A DNA stretch of 64,000 bases from CAJXVA01 sp963761755 (GTDB lineage Bacteria > Myxococcota_A > Polyangia > Nannocystales > Nannocystaceae), in NCBI GenBank assembly GCA_963761755.1, contig CAVXIC010000011.1, positions 310,001 to 374,000 on the forward strand, in the 5' to 3' direction. Within the stretch, counting starts at the first letter, position 1; every line of letters begins with the position of its first letter. The notes under the pieces are model-generated. The model saw only the letters and a list, made by a program, of their open reading frames with translations, was not told the DNA's origin and made no database searches. Positions 28,209 to 35,970 of this stretch are shown one piece after another. Position numbers and translations under genes: made by a program.

Positions 28209-29405
28209 ATGCTCTGCCTCGAGCCCATCCCCGTCATCCCCACCCTTCTCGCCGCCGCGGTGCTGCTCGGCTGCGGCAGCGCCGGCACCGAGACTTCGCA
28301 GACCGACGGGTCTTCCGACGAGAACACCGCTGGGACCACCGCATCCGCGGACGGCGGGCAAACCGGCGGCCCGGGCTCGACCCAGGGCGGCTCCGGTCCG
28401 ACGGGAGCCTCGGACCCCGGGACATCCACGACGGCGGCATCCTCCGTGACCGAGCCCTCCGAGTCGGCCAGCGACGACACGAGCACCGGCGGAGTGTCGC
28501 CGCAGGAGCGCTGCCCGCAGGAGGCGTTCCCCGACTCTCCCTTGCCTCGGCCCGACATGACCGCCGTGGCGCTGGACGACTCGTCCACGTCCGTCGGCGC
28601 AGGCGGCCTGCTCGAAGGTCCGGTGTGGTGGAACGGACAGCTGGTGCTCTCCCACTTCTGGTTTCAGGGGCAGCCTCCACCTGCCGCAATCCTCCTGTAC
28701 GAGCCGGGTGTGGGTCTGACCGAGCTCTTCGGCGACAGCGGAAGCAACGGCCTCGCGATCGGGATCGACGGTGCGTTGATCGGGGGAGACCACGCCCAGG
28801 GGGCGATCTCGAGCTACGACCCGAACGCGGGCGTCCGCACGGTGTTGGTCGACGGATACGAAGGGCAGCGCTTCAACTCTCCCAACGACCTCACGGTCGC
28901 CGCCGACGGTACCCTGTACTTCACCGACCCCGATTACCAGGCGCCGCAACCGCGTCCTCAGCCGGTCACCGGGGTGTATCGCGTCACGCCCGAGGGCGTC
29001 GTCGATCGCTTCGAGGACGGACTCTCCCAGCCCAATGGGATCTCGCTGGCGCCGGAGGGCGATGTCCTGTACGTCGGTCATCCCGGCGGCGTGCAGCGAT
29101 ACGACCTCATGCCCGACGGTTCGGTGGTGACGCCCGGAAGCGCGTGGGGCAGCGGACTGAGCGGCGTGGACGGCATGGCCGTCGACTGCGCGGGCAACCT
29201 CTACGTCACGCTTCACAGCGAGGGCAGGATCGTCGTCCTGGACCCCGAGGGGGAGACGCTGGGTGAGATCGAGGTCGCGCCCCAGCTGACCAACGCCGCG
29301 TTCGGCGGACCGCAGATGCGCACGCTCTACATGACCGCGGGAAATCCGGACGCAGGCAACGCCCTGTACTCGGTCGAACTCGCCATCCCCGGATTTCCGT
29401 ACTGA
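28209..29405 (+). CDS. SMP-30/gluconolactonase-like lipoprotein
   Basis: A 398-residue lipoprotein (lipobox LLGC, cysteine about 22) with a Ser/Thr/Gly/Asp linker and a six-bladed beta-propeller of the SMP-30/gluconolactonase type. The metal ligands Glu (LEGPVWW), Asn (FNSPNDLTV) and Asp (SGVDGMAVD) are in place, so lactonase activity on a sugar lactone is plausible. It would act at the cell surface. Fifteen bases separate it from the upstream propeller gene. A role in oxidising oligosaccharide-derived lactones would fit the neighbouring glucanases, but that is inference. Confidence 0.8.
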   Translation: MLCLEPIPVIPTLLAAAVLLGCGSAGTETSQTDGSSDENTAGTTASADGGQTGGPGSTQGGSGPTGASDPGTSTTAASSVTEPSESASDDTSTGGVSPQERCPQEAFPDSPLPRPDMTAVALDDSSTSVGAGGLLEGPVWWNGQLVLSHFWFQGQPPPAAILLYEPGVGLTELFGDSGSNGLAIGIDGALIGGDHAQGAISSYDPNAGVRTVLVDGYEGQRFNSPNDLTVAADGTLYFTDPDYQAPQPRPQPVTGVYRVTPEGVVDRFEDGLSQPNGISLAPEGDVLYVGHPGGVQRYDLMPDGSVVTPGSAWGSGLSGVDGMAVDCAGNLYVTLHSEGRIVVLDPEGETLGEIEVAPQLTNAAFGGPQMRTLYMTAGNPDAGNALYSVELAIPGFPY

Positions 29406-29522
29406 CGCCGGCGGCTAGTGCCGCAGGTCGGAAGTCCGTTCCGGGTTTGCGCCCACCGGACCGGTACGTAGCAAGAGAGTGGAGCGTCCCGGAGGGATGC
29501 GCAGCGGAAAAGACACGAGGTA

Positions 29523-30677
29523 CTAGCGCGGGTGGACTCCGCAGTCCTGACCCAGCCTGCAGCCGTCGCAGTGCCAGCGCCAGTCGTCCACCAGCACGGT
29601 GGTGTCGATGTCGGCCGAGCCCAGGTCGAAGAGCGCGATCGTGGTCTCGAGTCGCTCGCCGGGCGTGGTGGGGCCGGCGATCTCCAGCCAATCCGTTCCT
29701 GCCCCTCGAGGACAGTTCGCATAGGTTCCGCCGGGGACGCTGCACTCGGAAGGGCTGGTACCCTCGAAGCCCGTGCCGAGCAGGGCCGGCGCATTCCCGA
29801 CGATGCCGCGATCGAGAATGGTCGGGACCAAGGACGATGCGGACATCGCTTGGCCGTCGTCGAGGTGCGCCACGTTGCCGGTGAACGCCTCGCTGACCTG
29901 CCACCACACGAACAGGTCCGTGCGCTGCTCCACGTTGCGAGGGAACTCGGCCGAGAACCAGGCGAGGTCGGCGCGATAGCCGAAGGTCCCCGGCGGAACG
30001 TCGACCTCGAACTGAAGCCAGACCAGGTCGTGGGCAGGTCCGGCCTCGAACGCAGGCGGCAGGGAGTCGCTGCAGTCGCCCGCGCCGTCGCAACCCTCGA
30101 AGGGGGCGCCGCTGCTCCCGGACTCGGCGACGATGGGAGGGGGTAGGGACGCGTCGTCGGGGTTGCCGTTGCCAGGCCCCGGCTCGCTGGTCTGGCCCAT
30201 GGGAACGACGATGGCATCGCTGCCGTCGGGCTCGGGAAGGACTCCGGTTCCCAACACGAGCATGCTCACCCCCTCACGGGCCGTGAACGTCTCGTTGCCG
30301 AACTGGCGCACGACTCGATAGCCCGCCGGGTCCGGTGATGTGATCGATGCGCCGAAGACCGGCGTGGAGTCGAAGGGTCCCGAGTCGCAGCCCAGCCCGA
30401 TGGCGTGCATCGGGTCGTCGTCGGTGTCGCACACCGAGTGACCTTGGGGCGCCTCGCACGTCGGACGCGGCCCGGTCGTGTCGAGGTAGGTCTCCTCGCC
30501 GCCGCTCGTCGACGTGCTGTCGGCCTCGTCCCCGCTGGACGCGGCGGTGGAGGCGTCCGCGGTCGAGGTCGAGGTCGAGTCCGTCGCGGTGTCGGCGGCG
30601 AGCCTGGCGGTGACGAACTCGGTTCGGCACGCGACCGAGCCCAGGCTCCCCAAGACCAGCCAGTGCAGCGTTCGCAT
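29523..30677 (-). CDS. lipoprotein with choice-of-anchor-type domain
   Basis: A 384-residue lipoprotein (MRTLHWLVLGSLGSVAC, cysteine 17) with a Ser/Thr/Asp linker. The C-terminal domain of about 300 residues has the look of the choice-of-anchor L or related outer-surface domains (GASITSPDPAGYRVVRQFG, PAHDLVWLQFEVDVPPG, TTIALFDLGS). It has six or more cysteines. I recognise no enzyme motif. It is the last gene in a leftward run that includes the ECF sigma and anti-sigma genes upstream, so it may belong to that regulon. Confidence 0.6.
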   Translation of the reverse strand: MRTLHWLVLGSLGSVACRTEFVTARLAADTATDSTSTSTADASTAASSGDEADSTSTSGGEETYLDTTGPRPTCEAPQGHSVCDTDDDPMHAIGLGCDSGPFDSTPVFGASITSPDPAGYRVVRQFGNETFTAREGVSMLVLGTGVLPEPDGSDAIVVPMGQTSEPGPGNGNPDDASLPPPIVAESGSSGAPFEGCDGAGDCSDSLPPAFEAGPAHDLVWLQFEVDVPPGTFGYRADLAWFSAEFPRNVEQRTDLFVWWQVSEAFTGNVAHLDDGQAMSASSLVPTILDRGIVGNAPALLGTGFEGTSPSECSVPGGTYANCPRGAGTDWLEIAGPTTPGERLETTIALFDLGSADIDTTVLVDDWRWHCDGCRLGQDCGVHPR

Positions 30678-30682
30678 GCGGG

Positions 30683-31984
30683 TCACGGCAGCTTCGGCGC
30701 GTAGCCACTGCTTGGATAGCGGGTGCGAAAATCGTCGGCGCGCTTGCGGGCGTCGGCACGCCTGCCCATCACTTGCAGCGCTCGAATGGCCCCGTAGCGG
30801 GCTTCTTCGTCGAGCGTGCCGCCCCGCTTGATGTAGCGGTCGAACCACTTGAGCGCGAGCTTGGCCCGGCCTTGCGACAGATACAGCTCCGCCAGCGTCA
30901 CCATGCTCGGCGCCGCGGCTGGGGCCTTGGGGTAGTGCTCGAGAAAGGACGCGTAGGCTCTCGTCGCGCCCGCGGTGTCTCCGGCGGCTCGCTTCGTTCG
31001 AGCCTCCAGCAGCAGCGTCTTGGCGTCGGTCGGCTTCTCCTTGGTCCGGGGTGGCTCGGCCATCGCGGTTACCTGGGTGCGCTGGTCCCCGTCGAACCTC
31101 GCGATGGAGCCCCGCTCGACCGTGACCGACGCGGCGCTGTCTCGGCGCGCGAACGACAGGTGCGTCACCGTCGGTTCGCGGGCTTCGTACCGGGTGCCCG
31201 CGACGACGATCGCGAAGGTGCGCTCGACCGTCTGGTCGGCCGTGATCGTGATCGCTCCGTCGACCAGCTCGAGCGCGGTCCCGTCGTCCTCGCCGAGGCG
31301 AACGGTCGAGCCGGCCTCGAGGCAAACCTCGGTCTGCGCGTAGGTCAGACACGTATCCTCCGACCCCCCGGACGCACGATGGGTTCCCCAGGCGAGCGCG
31401 CCTGTGTCGCTGCCCACGGGACGTTCGAACGCCCCGGACGCGAGGACGAACCCCGAATCGTGCCCGGCGACGTCGGGATCTCCGTGCGGTGCGGGGGCCT
31501 GACGGGGTTGGTGCGCATCGGAGACGTCGGCGTCCCCCGGTCCGGGGGAGGGTCGCTCCAGCTCGGCCACGACCGGCGCCTCGGTCGGGGCGGACGGGGC
31601 GGTGACGCCGAACGCCACGGCTGCGACGGCCACGGCGGCGGCCGCACCCAGGGCGGCGATGGTCAGGTTTCGACGGAGAGGGGATTGGGAGCCCCGGGCA
31701 TCAACGTCGGCCTCGGGACCGCTGTCGCAGTAGTCCCCGACCAGCCGGTCGAGCAGCGCAGCGTCGTCCTGGGTGTGCTGGGGATCGTGGCCGTCGTCGG
31801 CGGAACGACCCGACCCGAGTCGTTCGAGCGCGCCCATGAGCTCGGCTTCGGCGCGCTCCGCTTCGCCTCGCGGCTGGTAGGAGGCGAGGAATTCCTGGTC
31901 GAAGGCGTCCAGGGGCTCGTCTGCCGCTTCGGCGTCGCGAAGCTTTCGCCAGCGCGCGTCTCGGAAGTCAGGTTGAGAGCTCAT
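30683..31984 (-). CDS. anti-sigma factor with FecR-like and TPR regions
   Basis: A 433-residue protein with an acidic N-terminal cytoplasmic region (residues 1-105), one membrane helix (about 108-128) and a periplasmic part. The latter has a FecR-like beta segment (CLTYAQTEVCLEAGSTVRLGED, then repeated strands) and C-terminal TPR helices (DAKTLLLEARTKRAAGDTAGA, YLSQGRAKLALKWFDRYIKRG). The layout matches anti-sigma factors that hold an ECF sigma factor until a periplasmic signal arrives. Its start overlaps the sigma gene stop by ATGA. The lipoprotein at 29523-30677 lies a few bases downstream. Confidence 0.75.
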   Translation of the reverse strand: MSSQPDFRDARWRKLRDAEAADEPLDAFDQEFLASYQPRGEAERAEAELMGALERLGSGRSADDGHDPQHTQDDAALLDRLVGDYCDSGPEADVDARGSQSPLRRNLTIAALGAAAAVAVAAVAFGVTAPSAPTEAPVVAELERPSPGPGDADVSDAHQPRQAPAPHGDPDVAGHDSGFVLASGAFERPVGSDTGALAWGTHRASGGSEDTCLTYAQTEVCLEAGSTVRLGEDDGTALELVDGAITITADQTVERTFAIVVAGTRYEAREPTVTHLSFARRDSAASVTVERGSIARFDGDQRTQVTAMAEPPRTKEKPTDAKTLLLEARTKRAAGDTAGATRAYASFLEHYPKAPAAAPSMVTLAELYLSQGRAKLALKWFDRYIKRGGTLDEEARYGAIRALQVMGRRADARKRADDFRTRYPSSGYAPKLP

Positions 31985-32619
31985 GAGGTCTTGACCCCTT
32001 GTGCGGCGGCAGGCAGGCCGAGATTCAGGTCACGCTGGATCAGGCGGCGAAGCTCCTGCTGTGCCTTCTTGATCCGGGAGCGAACGGTCGGCACGGGCGC
32101 CTCGGTCATGTCGGCAACCTCCACGACGCTGTGCCCCGCGGCGTGTCGCAGCACCAGCGCAATCCGTTGGGCCTCCGGCAAGGCGTGGAGATAGTGCTCC
32201 AGCGGCCTGGGCAGGGTCTCGAGCATGGTCAGGTTCATGGAGACCCCCTCGCGATCGTCGGGGGTGTCGGTGCTCTCCACCCGGATTCGAGCCGCCCGCC
32301 GCTTCTTGGCGTGCCGCATGATTGCGCGGGTCGAGATCCGCCGGATCCAGCCGTCGAGCGAGCCGGACCCGCGGTAGCTGGCCGTTGCGCGCAAGACCTC
32401 CATGAGCGCCAGCTGAAGCGCGTCGTCCTGCTCGCTGCGGTCCGAACAGATCGAACGCGCAATCGGCCGGACGAGCCGCAGGGCACGCGCGGCCAGGGCG
32501 CGCGACGCCGCCTGCTCCTTTCGCGCCGCCGCCTCGACCAGCGCGAGGTCGGCCGCGTTCGCGTCCGCGGGTTCAGCCACCGGCCAGTCCCACGTCACAG
32601 CTGCGAGCACGAGCGTCAT
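31981..32619 (-). CDS. ECF-type RNA polymerase sigma factor
   Basis: A 212-residue extracytoplasmic-function sigma factor. Region 2 is around residues 45-110 (DDALQLALMEVLRATASYRGSGSLDGWIRRISTR). Region 4 is a C-terminal helix-turn-helix (LPEAQRIALVLRHAAGHSVVEVADMTEAPVPTVRSRIKKA). The ATG at 32619 is chosen because it is the first with a normal N-terminus; upstream codons are Arg/Pro-rich. It overlaps the anti-sigma gene by four bases and so forms a standard sigma/anti-sigma pair. The upstream stretch 32620-32718 has an AAAAAAAA run. Confidence 0.88.
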   Translation of the reverse strand: MTLVLAAVTWDWPVAEPADANAADLALVEAAARKEQAASRALAARALRLVRPIARSICSDRSEQDDALQLALMEVLRATASYRGSGSLDGWIRRISTRAIMRHAKKRRAARIRVESTDTPDDREGVSMNLTMLETLPRPLEHYLHALPEAQRIALVLRHAAGHSVVEVADMTEAPVPTVRSRIKKAQQELRRLIQRDLNLGLPAAAQGVKTS

Positions 32620-32718
32620 CTGTCGGACAAGAGGGTCCGACGACGGCAAAATGCATGAAAAAAAACGAGGGCATGGCCGAGACGCGCGCCTGGCCCCCAT
32701 CTTAGCGAGTCTGAGCGC

Positions 32719-33777
32719 TTAAAACGTGTAGTGCGCACCCGCTTCGAGCGCCGCTGTGAGCACGAAGGGGCGAAGTTGCGACCGACGCGCAGTCCCCACC
32801 TCGACCACGAGGTCCGCGTTCGAGACCCACACATCGAGCATCGTGTTCATGTGAAGTCCGAAACCGCCCGCCAGGCGCCACGAGAGGCCCGCCTGGGGCG
32901 CCAGCGCGACTCGAACGGCCTCTCCGGGCCGCCCGCCGTCGTCGGCGTCGCCGTCGCCGGGTCTCCAGGCCATGGTCCCCACGACCAGCCCGACTCCGAG
33001 CTCCGGCCGGAGATCTGCGTTCGGGCGGAATCGGTAGGCGCCGTGGAGCCGGACGGGGACGCGCCAAAGCTGCAGGGCCGGTGGTCCCTTCACGGGGGCC
33101 GGAGCGAACAACCCGACCCGAACGCCCAAGACCACGTGGACGGGGAGTTCGACGCCCAGGCCGATGACGCCGCCGCTTTGCCACGGACGCGATCGCGCCA
33201 ACATGCCGCCGAGATAAGCCGCGGTGACGGACAGATGCGGGCGTGGCCGCGGCGTCGCGACCTCGGGCTCGGGCTGGGGCTCGGGTTCGGGCTCCGGTTT
33301 CGGAGGCTCGGGCTCCGGTACGGAGGGTCGGGTGACCTCGGTCATGCCCCGCGGCGGGCCATCGCGGAGCGCCGTCGAAATTCCGCGGACCATCGCGCCG
33401 AGGCTCTCGAGCAGCAGGTCGTCATCCTGGGTGCGCGGCAGCTCTCGAACCCAGAGTCCGCCCGTCCGGGGCTCGAGCAGATACAGCCGCCGGCCCTCGC
33501 CGACCCGCTCGGTGAAGAAGACGGCCAGGACGTCTGGCTCGACCTGGGCCTCCGCCCACGCGATGCGGTCCAGCAGGTCTCCCGAGCCCAGCGGTGCGAC
33601 GTGAGCGTCGAGCTGCGCATCGAAGAGCTGGGCGGCCAGGGTCAACTCGACGTCCTGCGCGCTGAGCAGGCCGTCGTCCGGCCCCAGCCCGAGCTCCACC
33701 CGATCCCGAGCGTCCTGGGGCGGGGTCGCGGGCTGCAGGGCCAGCAACACGCACAGGCACGCGGCCACGGTGGTCAT
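32719..33777 (-). CDS. outer-membrane beta-barrel-like protein with PEP linker
   Basis: A 352-residue secreted protein. The signal peptide is short (MTTVAACLCVLLALQPA). Residues 20-135 form an alpha/beta domain, followed by a Pro-Glu-Pro linker, and the last 190 residues alternate hydrophobic and polar residues with a terminal aromatic (HYTF), as in OmpA/OmpW-type outer-membrane barrels. The ATG at 33777 begins the signal peptide. It lies 47 bases downstream of the gluconokinase-like gene on the same strand. Function unknown, perhaps a surface sensor or porin. Confidence 0.6.
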   Translation of the reverse strand: MTTVAACLCVLLALQPATPPQDARDRVELGLGPDDGLLSAQDVELTLAAQLFDAQLDAHVAPLGSGDLLDRIAWAEAQVEPDVLAVFFTERVGEGRRLYLLEPRTGGLWVRELPRTQDDDLLLESLGAMVRGISTALRDGPPRGMTEVTRPSVPEPEPPKPEPEPEPQPEPEVATPRPRPHLSVTAAYLGGMLARSRPWQSGGVIGLGVELPVHVVLGVRVGLFAPAPVKGPPALQLWRVPVRLHGAYRFRPNADLRPELGVGLVVGTMAWRPGDGDADDGGRPGEAVRVALAPQAGLSWRLAGGFGLHMNTMLDVWVSNADLVVEVGTARRSQLRPFVLTAALEAGAHYTF

Positions 33778-33823
33778 CACCGGCACCGAACCTCCCGATG
33801 CGCGCGGGCCGGGACGGTCGGGT

Positions 33824-34330
33824 TCACGAGTCCCGCTGTCCAACGTGGAGGGCCACCGGCGTGACCTCGAGCATGAGCGCCGCGACGATGCGGTCGGCCA
33901 CGGTCTCCACCGGCCCTTCGTTGTCGACGAACAAGGCGTCTTCGCGGGGGCTCGGCGGCTCGAGCTCCCGCAGCTGGGTCGCAAGGGGCGGAACGCGCCC
34001 CATCGTCTGCAGGCGACGCACGTCGTGCCGCTCCGCCAGCGTCAGCGACGAGGGGTGAACAAAGACGAGGCGAATCTCCACGCACGCTCGCCGGAGGATA
34101 TCGCGTTGTGTTCGCTGTAGGGCCTGGCACGCCACCACGAGGTGCTCTTGGCCTCGAGCGGCCCGCAGCGCCTCGGCCACCGACCCGATCCAGTCGGACT
34201 CGTCGGGCTCGCACCCGCGGACCGGCCATCGATGGTCGGTGTCGTGAAATCGTGCCGGCAGGCGACGGGCCAGTGCGCGTCCCAGTGTGCTCTTCCCCGC
34301 TCCGCACACGCCGATCAACACGATGATCAT
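33824..34330 (-). CDS. gluconokinase-like P-loop kinase
   Basis: A 168-residue kinase starting directly with its P-loop, GVCGAGKST (about residues 8-16). The pattern of gluconate kinases follows: FHDTDHRWP, then VVACQALQRTQRDILR and VRLVFVHPSS-like strands, with length (about 165-180 residues) typical of GntK. It is predicted to phosphorylate gluconate or a related sugar acid with ATP. The usual GntK signatures after the P-loop are only partly conserved, so a related small kinase is possible. It is divergent from the cellulase operon starting at 34633. Confidence 0.65.
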   Translation of the reverse strand: MIIVLIGVCGAGKSTLGRALARRLPARFHDTDHRWPVRGCEPDESDWIGSVAEALRAARGQEHLVVACQALQRTQRDILRRACVEIRLVFVHPSSLTLAERHDVRRLQTMGRVPPLATQLRELEPPSPREDALFVDNEGPVETVADRIVAALMLEVTPVALHVGQRDS

Positions 34331-34632
34331 GGCCGTGCCGTTCGCCCACCCGCAGGCGCGCGGGTCGGATGGAGGTGTACCTGTCGACGGACCATCTCGC
34401 AGGCGGAGCCGTGCAAGCGGCGGTCCAGGTCGGCCTCGGTGCGCGGCGGGTTCCCGTCGCGGGATCGCGGGGAGCGGAAGGATGCGTTCCGGCCCTTCGA
34501 CGAGGCTCGGTCGGCTCCGGCGTGGAACAGACCCTTCCGACCCTGGAAAGCGGAGATCCGGTTGGTGGGGCAAACGAGGCGAACCACGCGGGGTTCGTAC
34601 CTGGCACGCGGCGTGCTTCTTCATCCAACGTC
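34331..34632. other. 302-bp divergent promoter region of cellulase operon
   Basis: No convincing gene was found here. The region separates the kinase gene from the CBM2/GH9 operon. It ends with a near-consensus sigma-54 promoter (34602-34617) just before the ATG at 34633. The remainder is GC-rich without clear repeats. Confidence 0.5.
34602..34617 (+). promoter_or_regulatory. candidate sigma-54 promoter (-24/-12)
   Basis: TGGCACG-CGGC-GTGCT matches the consensus TGGCACG-N4-TTGCW with one mismatch in the -12 box (GTGC for TTGC). The gap is right. The start codon is 16 bases beyond the motif, leaving a very short leader, which is a concern. A sigma-54 activator gene is 5.5 kb away in the same locus. 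Confidence 0.5.
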
Positions 34633-35220
34633 ATGCAGCGCATCCCGATCTGGCTCGCGCTCTCGTGCATGGCGGTCTCGCTGCCCGGGTGCGCCGAAGC
34701 GCCGCGGACGGAAGAACCGTCCGTGTTCGGGAGCAACTCCGACGCTTCGACCGAGGGACCCGACGACGGGACCGGGACGACGACCACTTCGACGACGACG
34801 ACGACGACGAGCACGAGCACGAGCACGAGCACGTCGACCCCCACCACGACCTCGAGCTCGTCCAACGACCCCAGCATGGAGACGACCGCATCTACGAGCA
34901 CCGGCGATGCGGAGAGCTCTGGAGGGAGCGAGTCGTCCTCGGGCAGCTTCGAGACCAGCAACGACGGGCAGCTGCAGGTGCAGATCGTTCAGCAGAGCGC
35001 CTGGGCCACCGGAGAGTGCAACGACGTGATCGTCACCAACGTCTCGGGCAGCTCGGTCACGTGGGTCATCGAGCTGGACGTCGGCGGGGTGATCAATCAG
35101 TCGTGGAACGTGGTCCTCGAGGACGTCGTGGATGGGCTCGCGACCTTCTCCGGGGTGGCGTTCAACGCCGACCTGGCGCCCGACGCCGCCGCCATGTTCG
35201 GCTACTGCGTCGATTTCTAG
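34633..35220 (+). CDS. CBM2-type cellulose-binding lipoprotein
   Basis: A 195-residue lipoprotein (lipobox LPGC, cysteine 20) made of a long Thr/Ser linker (from ACG and GAGCAC repeats) and a C-terminal domain of about 85 residues. That domain follows carbohydrate-binding module family 2: QSAWATGECNDVIVTNVSGSSV, WVIELDVGG, WNVVLEDV, GVAFNADLAPDAAAMFGYC, ending with Cys as CBM2 proteins do. It carries no catalytic domain, so it should tether cellulose to the cell. It is the first gene of the cellulase operon and has a candidate sigma-54 promoter. Confidence 0.82.
   Translation: MQRIPIWLALSCMAVSLPGCAEAPRTEEPSVFGSNSDASTEGPDDGTGTTTTSTTTTTTSTSTSTSTSTPTTTSSSSNDPSMETTASTSTGDAESSGGSESSSGSFETSNDGQLQVQIVQQSAWATGECNDVIVTNVSGSSVTWVIELDVGGVINQSWNVVLEDVVDGLATFSGVAFNADLAPDAAAMFGYCVDF
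34791..34832 (+). repeat. ACG and GAGCAC microsatellites in the CBM2 lipoprotein linker
   Basis: A run of GACGAC trinucleotides (about 34791-34808) is followed by four GAGCAC units (34809-34832). They encode Thr and Ser-Thr runs and would vary in linker length without frameshift. Confidence 0.8.
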
Positions 35221-35235
35221 CCACAGGATTTGCCG

Positions 35236-35970
35236 ATGGGAACTGGAACAGAGTCAACGCTCGTCCTGCTGCTCGCAGGGGCATGCACCGCGTGCTCCGC
35301 TGCGGACGGCGCATCCTCGGAGCCCGCCGCCGGGGCTCCTCGCATGGATATGGGCGGTTGCGGCCGCGCGGCGGTCATCGAGGATGGTGAAGACAACGAC
35401 CATCGATTGGTCGAACAGCAGGGACGTGGCGGCTACGTCTACACCTTCCTGGACGAGGTCGGGTCATCGGTCGAGCCCATCGCGGGCCGACTCGGCGGCA
35501 CGTTCTCTCAAGCCGTTGGAGGCGCGAACGGCTCGCTTTACGCCGCGCGGTTCCAAGGCACGACCTCCGGTGGCGCGGTCGTGTTCGCCGGGTACGGACT
35601 CAACTTCCTCAACCCCAAGGCGGCCTACGACGCGAGCGCATACGAAGGCATCACCTTCTTCGCTCGGCGTGGACCGGACAGCGGCGACAGCCTCCGGGTG
35701 AAGATTCCCGACGTCGCCACGGACGCCGATGGCGGTCAGTGCACAGAATGCTTCAACGACTTCGGCAAGACCATCGAGCTCGAGGAGGCCTGGCGGCAGT
35801 ATGTGATCCCCTTCGAGGAGATGAAGCAGATGCCGGGCTGGGGGATGCCCAGACCCGGCGGTCTCGATCGCAGCGCGGTCTATGGGGTTCAGTTCCAGTT
35901 CGACTCGGCACAGACCGCGTTCGACATCTGGATTGATGACGTCTCGTTCTACGGGTGCACTGCGAAGTGA
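35236..35970 (+). CDS. CBM11-like carbohydrate-binding lipoprotein
   Basis: A 244-residue lipoprotein with two cysteines available for acylation in LAGACTACSA (most likely Cys 18 or 21). The mature protein is a beta-sandwich of about 200 residues (AVIEDGEDND start, FFARRG-like strand, SVYGVQFQFD, IWIDDVSFYGC end). That layout matches CBM11 and related beta-glucan-binding modules. It has a paralogue at 48489-49382. Its stop overlaps the GTG of the GH9 gene (GTGA), so the two are coupled. A role in holding beta-glucan near the cellulase is likely. Confidence 0.75.
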   Translation: MGTGTESTLVLLLAGACTACSAADGASSEPAAGAPRMDMGGCGRAAVIEDGEDNDHRLVEQQGRGGYVYTFLDEVGSSVEPIAGRLGGTFSQAVGGANGSLYAARFQGTTSGGAVVFAGYGLNFLNPKAAYDASAYEGITFFARRGPDSGDSLRVKIPDVATDADGGQCTECFNDFGKTIELEEAWRQYVIPFEEMKQMPGWGMPRPGGLDRSAVYGVQFQFDSAQTAFDIWIDDVSFYGCTAK

